A stretch of DNA of 64,000 bases from NCBI RefSeq assembly GCF_004006175.1, contig NZ_CP033219.1, forward strand, positions 682,001 to 746,000, written 5' to 3'. The notes beneath the pieces are model-generated. The model did not search any database and had not been told where the DNA came from. It saw only the letters and a program-made list of their open reading frames with translations. Source of the stretch: Parasedimentitalea marina. GTDB lineage: Bacteria > Pseudomonadota > Alphaproteobacteria > Rhodobacterales > Rhodobacteraceae. The position numbers were made by a program, and so were the translations under genes. The number at the start of each line of letters is the position of its first letter. Position 1 is the stretch's first letter. This document shows positions 1 to 7,921 of the stretch, piece by piece.

Positions 1-679
1 GCTGCCCGGTTGCAAATGCGGCATCATCCGATGCCAGCCAGACGGCCATGGAGGCAATGTCGGCAGGTTTGCCAAAGCGGCGGGTTGCGTGCCGGGCAAG
101 TGCATCTGCGCGCGCCTGGTCCGGATCACTGGCCAGATCAAACCCCGCATCCAGCATTCCGGTTTCGATCCAGCCGGGGCAGATCGCATTGCAGCGTATG
201 GTGGGGCCATGGTCGACGGCAATCGAGCGGGTGAGCCCATGAACAAAGGCCTTGGATGCATTGTACAGCGCCATCGACGGATCAGCGACAGTGCCGGAAA
301 TCGACCCGATATTGATGATCGATCCCCCGGTCGCCATCTGTGGAATTAGGCTGCGACAGACATTGAACACACCACGGGCGTTGACGCCCATCACCAGATC
401 CCAGTCCGCATCGGTGCTGTCTACAACCGTCTTTTCGACCTGCACACCGGCGTTGTTCACCACGATGTCCAACACTCCCAAGGACTGCGCCGCCGCCGCG
501 ACAGTCGCCGCATCGGACACATCCAGCGACAGCCACTCGGCGTTCAGGCCATCAGGTTTGGGCCCGCGCCCACAGGTCATGACCTCTGCCCCTTCGGAGG
601 CAAAGGCATCGACGATACCACGGCCAATTCCCTGACGCCCGCCGGTGATAAACGCCCGTTTTCCTGCCAATCGTTGCAT
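1..679 (-). CDS. SDR family oxidoreductase (C-terminus beyond left edge)
   Basis: Short-chain dehydrogenase/reductase, a soluble NAD(P)-dependent enzyme; the substrate cannot be told. About 226 residues are visible. The N-terminus carries the Rossmann motif TGGRQGIG, an NNAG motif lies mid-protein, and the catalytic Ser is followed by YNASK (Tyr-x3-Lys). The chain also shows the usual PG segment (CNAICPGWIETGM) and ends near the expected ASDDAAFATGQ region, so only about 15-25 residues are missing. The ATG at 679 follows GGAGG at good spacing. It is the last visible gene of a minus-strand run that starts with the Rieske oxygenase, 13 bases after the BKACE remnant. Family assignment is firm; role in the operon is inference. 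Confidence 0.9.
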   Translation of the reverse strand, partial: MQRLAGKRAFITGGRQGIGRGIVDAFASEGAEVMTCGRGPKPDGLNAEWLSLDVSDAATVAAAAQSLGVLDIVVNNAGVQVEKTVVDSTDADWDLVMGVNARGVFNVCRSLIPQMATGGSIINIGSISGTVADPSMALYNASKAFVHGLTRSIAVDHGPTIRCNAICPGWIETGMLDAGFDLASDPDQARADALARHATRRFGKPADIASMAVWLASDDAAFATGQ

Positions 680-692
680 GGTGCCGCCTCCG

Positions 693-893
693 CTAGAATC
701 CAACCTGATCACCGCCCTTGAGCGCCAGTCGCTGTCGGGCCTCTGCAGGCGTAGCGACACTCAGCCCAAGGTTTTCAATGGCCCCGCGAATTCGACGCAT
801 CTGTGGGCGCCCGGCGGCCAGCATTGGCACTGGCACTGATGGTGTGTGAATGCCGCCTGTTGGGGCGCAGGTGAGGATGGTGGATTTTGACAT
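693..893 (-). pseudogene. Internally deleted BKACE (beta-keto acid cleavage enzyme, DUF849) remnant
   Basis: A 66-codon open frame whose first ~20 residues match the start of BKACE/DUF849 proteins (ILTCAPTGGIHTPS) and whose last ~45 residues match their C-terminus (RRIRGAIENLGL, ATPAEARQRLALKG). Family members are about 270-310 residues, so some 220-240 codons of the TIM barrel, including the zinc-binding His residues, are missing. The frame is kept across the junction, near residue 20. The ATG overlaps the stop of the upstream SDR (TAATG), so the start context of the original gene is intact. It cannot be catalytic. The full enzyme would cleave a beta-keto acid with acetyl-CoA; carnitine-derived dehydrocarnitine is one known substrate class. 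An assembly artefact cannot be excluded from one sequence. Confidence 0.75.
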
Positions 894-1687
894 TATAGTT
901 TCATCTGTTGCACTTGTGCGGACAGCCCCCCATCCAGAACCCAGAGTTGGCCGGATGCATAACGTGCTTCGTCGGATGCAAGCCAGTTCACCAGATTTGC
1001 GATATCTTCGGGTGTTCCGTAGGTCCGCATCGGGTGCACGTCTCGCACAGCTTTTTGCAGGGTTTCGATATTGCCACCACCGGCGCCTGATCCATCGCCC
1101 TCAAAGAAGCTTTGCAGCATGGGCGTGTCGATGTAGCCGGGGCAAATCGCATTGACCCGGATGCCTTCGGGACCGTGATCACAGGCCATCGCACGGGTCA
1201 GCGCATGGACTGCACCTTTGGTGGCGCAATAGGCTGCCAAACCGGGATCGGCGATAAAACCATCGTAAGAGCCAAAATTGATAAGGCTGGCCGTGACCCC
1301 TGATTTTACCGCTTCGCGCATCAGGGGCAGGGCGTATTTGGAGGTCAGGAAGGTGCCGGTTGCGTTGACCGCAAAGCTTTGGTTCCACTCAACCAGCGAT
1401 GTCTCCTCCACGGTTTTTTCGATTTCAATACCGGCTGCATTGACCAGGATGTCCAGTTTGCCCTGTTCGGCCATCACGCGATCCATCGCGGCTATGGCGT
1501 CCGGCTCGCGCGTGACATCCAGCTTGACGAAGATACTGCCATCATCGTCATGATCTGCCAGTGATCCCTGCGGGGTCAGATCTGCGGCATAGACTGTCGC
1601 ACCTTCCGTCAGGAACCGGCTGACAATCGCCCGCCCGATGCCACCTCGGCCACCTGTCACCAAGGCGATTTTACCTTCAAGTCTCAT
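893..1687 (-). CDS. SDR family oxidoreductase
   Basis: Cytosolic NAD(P)-dependent short-chain dehydrogenase of 264 residues, the normal length for the classical family. The cofactor motif TGGRGGIG is near residue 10, NAAG mid-protein, the catalytic Ser in NFGSYDG, and YCATK supplies Tyr and Lys. The ATG at 1687 is chosen because the protein then starts MRLEGKIALVTGG, as is usual, and GGAG lies just upstream; a longer frame to 1792 lies inside the Rieske gene. The start overlaps the 3' end of the Rieske gene by 11 bases and the stop overlaps the BKACE remnant by one base, which points to translational coupling. It probably oxidises or reduces an alcohol/ketone intermediate made from the oxygenase product; the substrate is unknown. 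Confidence 0.9.
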   Translation of the reverse strand: MRLEGKIALVTGGRGGIGRAIVSRFLTEGATVYAADLTPQGSLADHDDDGSIFVKLDVTREPDAIAAMDRVMAEQGKLDILVNAAGIEIEKTVEETSLVEWNQSFAVNATGTFLTSKYALPLMREAVKSGVTASLINFGSYDGFIADPGLAAYCATKGAVHALTRAMACDHGPEGIRVNAICPGYIDTPMLQSFFEGDGSGAGGGNIETLQKAVRDVHPMRTYGTPEDIANLVNWLASDEARYASGQLWVLDGGLSAQVQQMKL

Positions 1688-2915
1688 CACGGTCTCCGTT
1701 CTGTGGGGTCTTGGTATAGGCATCCAGCACCAATCCGTGGAAGTGGTGTACGGCGTGTTCTGATTTTCCCGATCCTTCGGGGTCATTGACAATGCGGCCC
1801 TGGGTGAAGGCAGGCGTGTTCATGCCGCGCTGCACGCTTTCGACCAGCCCAATATCCTCCACCTGCAAAACCTCATCCAGATAGCGGATCGCGTCCAGTT
1901 CGGTTGCGTCGGGTTCAGGGGTTTCAAGGTAGAAATCGTAGGTTTCCAAGGTGCGGTCCGGACCGATGGGGATGATATTCAGCACGATCATGCTGGACCG
2001 TCCCGGATATCGCATCAGGCAGGTGGTCGGCCACAGCCACCAAACCGCATGGGTTTTCACGGTTGCATTCGACACGTCATAGGCGCTGTTGGGACCGTTG
2101 CCCGCATCCGCCATATGGCTTGAGTAAATACCGTAGGTGGTCACCTTGTAGGTATCCATATCGACCAGATCACAAAAGTCCTTATGGGCGGTCGGGCAAT
2201 GATAACACTCAAGAAAGTTATCAACGACGTTCTTCCAGTTCGACTTGATCTCGTAGGTTAGCCGGTGGCCAAACGTCAGTTGATCAACGTCCGGGGCCCA
2301 GTGGCGGATCTCTGTTTCCAATTGACCGGACAGCGATGACAGCGAGGCGGCGAGGGGGTCGAGGTTGACAAAGACGAAGCCGCAGAACTCCTCAACCCTG
2401 ATCTGGTCCAGGCAAATGTCGCCGGTGTCAAAGTCTTTCAGGTTTTCGGTGTGAGGGGCGCGGGCCAATTGACCGTCGAGCTTGTAGACCCAGGCGTGAT
2501 AGGGGCACATGATCCGGGTGGTATTGCCCTCGCCCGAGAGCAGTTCGTGGGCGCGGTGTTTGCAGACGTTGTAGAAGGCCCGCAGCGTGCCATCCCGGTC
2601 GCGCACAACGGCAATAGGTTGCCCCGCAATTTCAACCGTGACGTAAGATCCGGGTTCCCTCGTTTTTTCAACATGGCACACCCATTGCCAGGTTTTGCCA
2701 AGGATCTGTTTCAGGTCCGCATCGAACCATTTGTCTTGGGTATAGGCATCGGATCTCAGGGATTTGGATTGAGATGGATCCGGATCATAGCCCAGGGCAA
2801 TGTTTGATAGATCGGACACAAGGCGGTCTCCCCATTGATGTGCAAAGTGATAGTCTGCCGTTGCCCTGAATTCTCTCTTACCATTTTTGGCCTCGTTCAT
2901 CACATTAGTGGCCAT
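1677..2915 (-). CDS. Rieske non-haem iron oxygenase, alpha subunit (GbcA/CntA-like)
   Basis: Ring-hydroxylating-type oxygenase of 412 residues. The Rieske 2Fe-2S ligands are seen as CKH and CPYH (C-x-H ... C-x2-H) and the mononuclear iron site as NFLECYHCPTAHKDF. Overall length and the catalytic-domain wording resemble the group that demethylates or cleaves quaternary amines (glycine betaine monooxygenase, carnitine monooxygenase, choline monooxygenase) more than aromatic dioxygenases. A betaine-like substrate is therefore plausible but not shown. No ferredoxin-reductase partner lies in the window. Two ATGs are possible (2915 or 2900), neither with a strong ribosome site. First gene of the operon running leftwards; it diverges from the alpha/beta hydrolase. 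Confidence 0.85.
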   Translation of the reverse strand: MATNVMNEAKNGKREFRATADYHFAHQWGDRLVSDLSNIALGYDPDPSQSKSLRSDAYTQDKWFDADLKQILGKTWQWVCHVEKTREPGSYVTVEIAGQPIAVVRDRDGTLRAFYNVCKHRAHELLSGEGNTTRIMCPYHAWVYKLDGQLARAPHTENLKDFDTGDICLDQIRVEEFCGFVFVNLDPLAASLSSLSGQLETEIRHWAPDVDQLTFGHRLTYEIKSNWKNVVDNFLECYHCPTAHKDFCDLVDMDTYKVTTYGIYSSHMADAGNGPNSAYDVSNATVKTHAVWWLWPTTCLMRYPGRSSMIVLNIIPIGPDRTLETYDFYLETPEPDATELDAIRYLDEVLQVEDIGLVESVQRGMNTPAFTQGRIVNDPEGSGKSEHAVHHFHGLVLDAYTKTPQNGDRDET

Positions 2916-3051
2916 GGATCGGCGATTGTGTCTGAGTTTCCCACGAGAACCGTGCACAGGTGATTTTGATCACCCTTTGTGGCTGGCCCATTCAGGTTTC
3001 CCAAATCTTGTGATGCGTGGAAAATAATTTTTCATCACAGGGCTTGATTTT

Positions 3052-3073
3052 AAACATGATGGTCCTCATGTTT
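3052..3073. promoter_or_regulatory. 8+8 inverted repeat, operator candidate
   Basis: AAACATGA and TCATGTTT form a perfect inverted repeat with a 6-base spacer, in the region between the divergent Rieske and hydrolase genes, about 64 bases before the hydrolase start. Size and symmetry suit a dimeric TetR-type repressor, such as the one encoded at 4150. No second copy was noticed in front of the tetR gene, so the pairing is only a suggestion. Confidence 0.4.
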
Positions 3074-3136
3074 GGTGGCTTGCGGACCTCGCGGGTCACA
3101 GCTGCAAAACGGACACTAGGAAGAGAGACACCTACG

Positions 3137-3994
3137 ATGACAAATAACACTGCATATGCCACCACCCCAACCCAAAAACTGGCCGTTGCTGGCGAGACAT
3201 TTGCTTATCGTGAAATCGGGCCCAGTGACGGTACGCCGATTGTTATGCTGCACCATTTTACTGCCGTCATTGACGACTGGGATCCCGCGGTTCTGGATGG
3301 GCTTGCCACGCAATACCGTATTCTGGCGTTTGACAACCGGGGCGTCGGTGGGTCCACAGGTACAGTCCCTGCCAGTATTGACGACATGGCCAAAGACGCC
3401 GTTGCCTTCATCCAAGCGCTTGGTTTAACCAAGGTCCACTTGCTTGGGTTTTCAATGGGTGGGTTTGTCGCCCAGGCCATCACGTTGGCGCATCCTGAAC
3501 TGGTTGAAAAGCTTCTCCTTACTGGAACAGGACCATCTGGCCTTGGTGGTGACATGAATGGCTTGGTGCCACTCGTGCAAAACAGCATGGCCCGCGCCGA
3601 AAAAGAGAACAAGCATCCTAAGCATTTTCTCTTCTTCGCTGAAACAGTGACAAGCCAGTCTGCTGGTACTGATTTTATCGCGCGTCTGGACACGCGGACA
3701 CCGGATGACCGGGTTCCAGCCATTAGTGAAGAGGGCATGGGGGCTCATGTTGGCGCAATCACGGCTTGGGCCGCGACTGACGATGCACGGACAGCGGAAA
3801 TTCAGAACACTACATTCATTGCCAACGGTGACAATGATGTAATGATCCCAACGAAATATGCGTTCCGGCTTCACGAGTTGATCCCGAATTCCCATCTCAG
3901 CATCTATCCAGACGCCGGTCACGGGGGGATCTTCCAGTATCACGAATTGTTTGTCGCGCAAGCGCTGGAATTCCTGGAGGGAACTCCCGCCTAA
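3137..3994 (+). CDS. Alpha/beta hydrolase
   Basis: Alpha/beta-hydrolase fold protein of 285 residues. Visible are the oxyanion region (VMLHHFTAVIDDW), the nucleophile elbow GFSMGG, and a C-terminal acid and His (GDNDVMIPT, then DAGHGG). This pattern is shared by esterases, cofactor-free haloperoxidase-like enzymes and C-C hydrolases, so the substrate is open. The ATG at 3137 is preferred over the longer frame from 3017 because an AAGAGAGA stretch lies upstream and the added residues look non-coding. A strong terminator follows. Its TetR neighbour, on the same strand, may regulate it; hydrolase/TetR pairs are common in proteobacteria. Confidence 0.88.
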   Translation: MTNNTAYATTPTQKLAVAGETFAYREIGPSDGTPIVMLHHFTAVIDDWDPAVLDGLATQYRILAFDNRGVGGSTGTVPASIDDMAKDAVAFIQALGLTKVHLLGFSMGGFVAQAITLAHPELVEKLLLTGTGPSGLGGDMNGLVPLVQNSMARAEKENKHPKHFLFFAETVTSQSAGTDFIARLDTRTPDDRVPAISEEGMGAHVGAITAWAATDDARTAEIQNTTFIANGDNDVMIPTKYAFRLHELIPNSHLSIYPDAGHGGIFQYHELFVAQALEFLEGTPA

Positions 3995-4014
3995 AGAGGT
4001 TTCCGTCTACCCTT

Positions 4015-4047
4015 GTGGCGCGCATAGATCTCCTGCGCGCCACTTTT
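4015..4047 (+). terminator. Rho-independent terminator after the hydrolase
   Basis: A perfect 10-bp stem, GTGGCGCGCA with TGCGCGCCAC, separated by 9 bases and followed by TTTT. It starts 20 bases after the hydrolase stop and separates that gene from tetR. Confidence 0.85.
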
Positions 4048-4149
4048 AGAACAGCTCAGAACATTTTCTTGATCTATCATTCCCTTGGATTGCCAATCTT
4101 GATTTCTGGGGTAAGGATGGCGGCCGGAATAACTCGATGAGGTCCCGAT

Positions 4150-4743
4150 ATGCGATATCCTGCCGCCGAAACGGCGGAGAAACATGCACGAATACTCGAT
4201 GAAGCCGCAAAGTTGTTTCGCAAGAACGGATTTTCTGGTGCGGGCGTTTCGGAGATCATGAAAGCTGCCGGGCTTACCCACGGGGGTTTTTATTCACATT
4301 TCGCCTCCAAAACCGATCTTTCAAGCGAGGTTCTGGGACATGTCATGGAAAAAACGCTGAAACATTCCGTCGATGGAATTCCGGCATCAGAGACCCCAAG
4401 TCAGGCCAAACAAACGTTTATCACAGACTATCTTAGCGCCGGGCACTGTGACTCGCCCGAAACGGGATGCGCAATGCCGACCTTGGCGACCGAGGTTGGC
4501 CGTAATCCGGCGCTGCGTCCGATGTTTTCCAAGCATTTGAAACGTCTTATCAGCCGGGTGACATCTCGGTTTGGTTGGAAAGCGGGGATTGATCAGGAAC
4601 AGCAGGCAATTGCCCTTTTGTCTTCGATTGTCGGAGCCTTGGTTCTGGCACGAGCTGTCGAGGACAAGGCCCTCTCGGACAAAATTTTGCAGTCAGTCCG
4701 TGACGTCTTGACTGAAGACACCTCTTCTACCAGAGGCGCTTAG
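4150..4743 (+). CDS. TetR family transcriptional regulator
   Basis: TetR-type repressor of 197 residues. The N-terminal HTH is typical: ILDEAAKLFRKNGF, then SEIMKAAGLTHGGFYSHFASK (recognition-helix signature) at about residues 15-60. The C-terminal ligand domain contains GCAMPTLATEVGR, as in the subgroup that includes many regulators of enzymes for reactive or aromatic compounds. GAGG precedes the ATG. Likely targets are its own promoter and the upstream hydrolase; the ligand is unknown. It converges on the HDAC-like gene with a 52-base gap. Confidence 0.9.
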   Translation: MRYPAAETAEKHARILDEAAKLFRKNGFSGAGVSEIMKAAGLTHGGFYSHFASKTDLSSEVLGHVMEKTLKHSVDGIPASETPSQAKQTFITDYLSAGHCDSPETGCAMPTLATEVGRNPALRPMFSKHLKRLISRVTSRFGWKAGIDQEQQAIALLSSIVGALVLARAVEDKALSDKILQSVRDVLTEDTSSTRGA

Positions 4744-4795
4744 GACAGGGGAGTGGAGGCATTTCCTATTGTTGGAGCGCTTCGTTTTGGTCAGC

Positions 4796-5827
4796 TCAAA
4801 TTTTCGAGTATCCGGAAATGACGTTTGCAACGTTGGTGCCAAGTGCCTCCATTGCATAGCCGCCCTCCATCACGAAATGGGTCGGCAGGCCCGCTTGGGC
4901 AATGGCCTGTCCGATGGCGACAAAGTCCGGGCTTTGCAGTTCAAAGCCTCCGACGGGGTCGCCCGCAAAACTGTCGACGCCTAAGGACACCACCAGGACA
5001 TCCGGTGCATAGCTGTGTATCCGGGCCAGAGCGATGGCCAGCGCCGGCCCCCAGACGCCGTAGTCTGTACCCCGTGGCATGGGTAGGTTCACATTGTAAC
5101 CTCTGCCGGGGCCTTTCCCAACCTCGCGCGCATAGCCCATCAGGAAGGGATATTCGTCTTCTGGTCGGCAATGCAGCGATGCAAACAACACATCAGAGCG
5201 GTCATAAAAAATGGACTGGGTTCCGTTGCCGTGGTGATAGTCGATGTCCAGAATGGCCACCCGTTTTGCGCCCGTGTTCAAATGGGCCTGGGCGGCGATG
5301 GCGGCGTTGTTAAGATAGCAATACCCGCCGGCCATGTCCCGTGATGCGTGATGCCCCGGCGGGCGGCAGAGCGAAAACACCGATCTTTCACCCTGGTGAA
5401 TCAGATCAACCCCGGTCAGCGCCACATCTTTGGCTGACCGTATCGCCTGCCAGGTGCCCTGAACAAAGGGAACACAGACATCAAAGGTGTAACAGCTTAG
5501 CATTGAATGCACGGATGGGTTGGGCTGCTGATCCATTCCGCGCATGCCAAAGGTATAGGCGGTGGCAAAGCCTCCGGGGCCAAATTCGGCCTCCCACAGG
5601 GGGTAGCACCGCTCAAGGAAGCTGACAAATGCCGGGTCATGTACCTGATGCGCAACCTCTAGCCCGTGGGCGTTTGGGGCAACCGCGTCTGAAAACCCAG
5701 CCTCGGCAAGGGCCGTCATGATCATGTCCATCCGCTCGGGGCTTTCAGACATGGGGATCATCTGATCATAGCGCATTTCTTTGGCGCCAGCGTGATCGCG
5801 GTGGTCGTTGGAATAGATGAGTTTCAT
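4796..5827 (-). CDS. Histone-deacetylase-family amidohydrolase (acetylpolyamine deacetylase-like)
   Basis: Zinc amidohydrolase of 343 residues in the HDAC/AcuC/AphA superfamily. Seen are RPPGHHA (His159-His160 charge relay), GGYCYLNNAAIAA, the zinc ligands in DIDYHHGNGTQ (Asp196, His198), a third Asp in LGVDSFAGDP and the catalytic Tyr loop EGGY. The length and the GYCYLNN wording fit bacterial acetylpolyamine amidohydrolases, which remove acetyl groups from small amines. The ATG at 5827 overlaps the permease stop as ATGA, so it is the last gene of the transporter operon. Deacetylation of an imported N-acetylated amine is the likely job; the exact substrate is inference. Confidence 0.88.
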   Translation of the reverse strand: MKLIYSNDHRDHAGAKEMRYDQMIPMSESPERMDMIMTALAEAGFSDAVAPNAHGLEVAHQVHDPAFVSFLERCYPLWEAEFGPGGFATAYTFGMRGMDQQPNPSVHSMLSCYTFDVCVPFVQGTWQAIRSAKDVALTGVDLIHQGERSVFSLCRPPGHHASRDMAGGYCYLNNAAIAAQAHLNTGAKRVAILDIDYHHGNGTQSIFYDRSDVLFASLHCRPEDEYPFLMGYAREVGKGPGRGYNVNLPMPRGTDYGVWGPALAIALARIHSYAPDVLVVSLGVDSFAGDPVGGFELQSPDFVAIGQAIAQAGLPTHFVMEGGYAMEALGTNVANVISGYSKI

Positions 5828-7920
5828 TGTGGAGCGTCCGTCAGGTGGGATTGATGGTTGCGTTGCCAGGCCTGGCAAAACCGATCGGCGGTGATGGCAA
5901 GGATCGCCATGCCGATACCAGCGACAAAACCCTGGCCAAAGTTCCCGGCCGAAAGCCCGACATAGACCTCTTGGCCCAGGCCGGTGGTGCCGACCAATGC
6001 GGCAATAACCAGCATCGCAATGCCATACATGATTGATTGGTTCAGCCCCAGCATGATGTTGGGCAGGGCCAGTGGCATCTTGACCAGAAACAACATCTGG
6101 GCCCGGGTGGTGCCCAGACTCGAAGCGGCCTCGACCACGGTCCTGGACACGTGCCGCAGCCCGTGTTCGGTATAACGAAAGGCGGGCACATAGGCATAGG
6201 CGATGATCGCCAACAGGGCGCTGAACTCGCCGATTTTGAAGATCATCACGATGGGGATCAGGAGCACAAATGGCGGCATGGTTTGCATGGCGTCGTTGAT
6301 TGGCCGCATGAACCGCGAGAACCATTTGTATTGCGCGGCGACTGTGCCCAGTGACGCGCCAATGACAAAGGACAGACTGACCGCAATCGCACAGAGATAG
6401 AGCGACAGCATTGCCTTGTCCCAACTGCCGGAAAGCAGCAAGAACAGCAGCCCCAGTGCGGTGCCGGTTGCCAGTTCCCTGCCGCCATGGCGATAGGCGA
6501 AATAGATCAGGATCGCCAAGATGGACATCCAAGGCATATCGGTTAGGCCGATAAATAAGATCAACCCGACCAACAGTATGGTGACGGTCAAACCGGGGCG
6601 GGTTTTGCGCCAAGCCGTCAGTGCAGCCATGGCAACAAGTGCTGCGTATCCCGCGATATGCCAGGTGGTCAGAGCAAACCCCCAGGTGTAGGGACTGACC
6701 GTCTTATCCAGCCCGATCTTAAGCGGCAGCATTGCAAAGAACAGGCAGGTGATCTTGATGGCGTCCACCACCGGCTTGAAAGTGATAACAAACCAGGTGC
6801 TTGCCTGGTTCAGCGGGGTGGCCAAATCAAGCTGCCATGCCGTGGGCCACTGACCCAAGGCCGGCATGATTGTGGCCAGCAGCAAAGACAGGGCGATGAG
6901 CGCCACCAGTGACAAGGGAAAGCCATAGCGTTGCAGCAGGGTCTTGCGGGCGAGGGAGCTGCCTTGCCGCTCGGCGATGCCAAACGTGATCCGGTCCAAT
7001 ATCATCGCCATCAGGGCAATCACGATCCCGGCCGTCAGGCTTTCGCCAAACTGTGCCTTGCGCATGGTTGACAGAACTTCCCAGCCGATGTCAGCCGTTC
7101 CGCCAATAATAGAGGCGATAATCACCATCGACAGCGAGGCCATGGTGGTTTGATTGATCCCGATCAGGATCTGTTTCAGGGCGGCGGGAAAGCGGACGAA
7201 CCAGAACAATTGCGCAGGCGTTGCGCCGGACATCAGCCCGGCTTCGACGATATCCGACGGGACCCCGCGCAGCCCCAGAACAGTGTTGCGCACCATGGGG
7301 GGAAATGAAAACAGGATCGATGCCACCAGCCCGACAACCGGTCCAAATCCAAACAGCAGAAGGATCGGCAGAAGATAGGCAAAGGCCGGAATGGTTTGCG
7401 AGAGATCCAACAGCGGCATGAGCATCCGATTGGCCCGATCCGAAGCATAGCCCCAGACGCCCAACAGAAATCCAACCAGAACAGCCAGCGGCACCGAGAT
7501 GAAAATCAGTGCAAAGGAATTCATCGCCTCGGACCACAGGCCGACACTCAGCACGTAGAGCAGGCTAAGCCCGGTGAACACGGCCAGTTTTACCCCGCCC
7601 GCGCGATATCCGATTGCGGCAAGTACAGCGATAAAGGCGCTCCATGGCAGGGAGTGCAGCAGCTCGCGCATCCAGCGCATGGGATAACTGAGCACAGCCG
7701 TGACACCCTTGAAGAACGGCGCGAAATTTTGAACGATCCACTCCATGGTTATGTTCAGATAACCAGCAATCGGCAGTTGCAGGGTTTTCGGGAAACGCGC
7801 GATCCAGTCGACCTGTCCCATTAGAAACACGCAGAGCAATGAAAAGGTGATGACCGTCGGCCAACCCAGGTGCAGCATGGGATTTTGATCCCTGACGGCA
7901 GTTTTGGTCTTTCGGGCCAT
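5824..7920 (-). CDS. ABC transporter permease with two fused permease domains (ProW-like)
   Basis: Inner-membrane permease of 698 residues. It contains two binding-protein-dependent permease domains in one chain: each half has a run of hydrophobic helices and an EAA-type loop (first SGATPAQLFWFVRFPAALKQ, second GTTRAQMLFLVKMPLALPN). Ordinary ProW proteins are about 280-350 residues with one domain and work as homodimers; this one supplies both halves itself. The segment between the halves adds further hydrophobic helices. The ATG at 7920 sits one base after the proV-like stop; a GTG at 7929 is an alternative, and neither has a clear ribosome site, which suggests coupling. Part of the betaine-type importer. 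Confidence 0.9.
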   Translation of the reverse strand: MARKTKTAVRDQNPMLHLGWPTVITFSLLCVFLMGQVDWIARFPKTLQLPIAGYLNITMEWIVQNFAPFFKGVTAVLSYPMRWMRELLHSLPWSAFIAVLAAIGYRAGGVKLAVFTGLSLLYVLSVGLWSEAMNSFALIFISVPLAVLVGFLLGVWGYASDRANRMLMPLLDLSQTIPAFAYLLPILLLFGFGPVVGLVASILFSFPPMVRNTVLGLRGVPSDIVEAGLMSGATPAQLFWFVRFPAALKQILIGINQTTMASLSMVIIASIIGGTADIGWEVLSTMRKAQFGESLTAGIVIALMAMILDRITFGIAERQGSSLARKTLLQRYGFPLSLVALIALSLLLATIMPALGQWPTAWQLDLATPLNQASTWFVITFKPVVDAIKITCLFFAMLPLKIGLDKTVSPYTWGFALTTWHIAGYAALVAMAALTAWRKTRPGLTVTILLVGLILFIGLTDMPWMSILAILIYFAYRHGGRELATGTALGLLFLLLSGSWDKAMLSLYLCAIAVSLSFVIGASLGTVAAQYKWFSRFMRPINDAMQTMPPFVLLIPIVMIFKIGEFSALLAIIAYAYVPAFRYTEHGLRHVSRTVVEAASSLGTTRAQMLFLVKMPLALPNIMLGLNQSIMYGIAMLVIAALVGTTGLGQEVYVGLSAGNFGQGFVAGIGMAILAITADRFCQAWQRNHQSHLTDAPQ

Positions 7921-7921
7921 G

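Noticed and set aside
5828..6613. Upstream extension of the HDAC-like frame
   Set aside because: It lies wholly inside the permease gene in another frame; the family start motif and ATGA overlap fix the true start at 5827.
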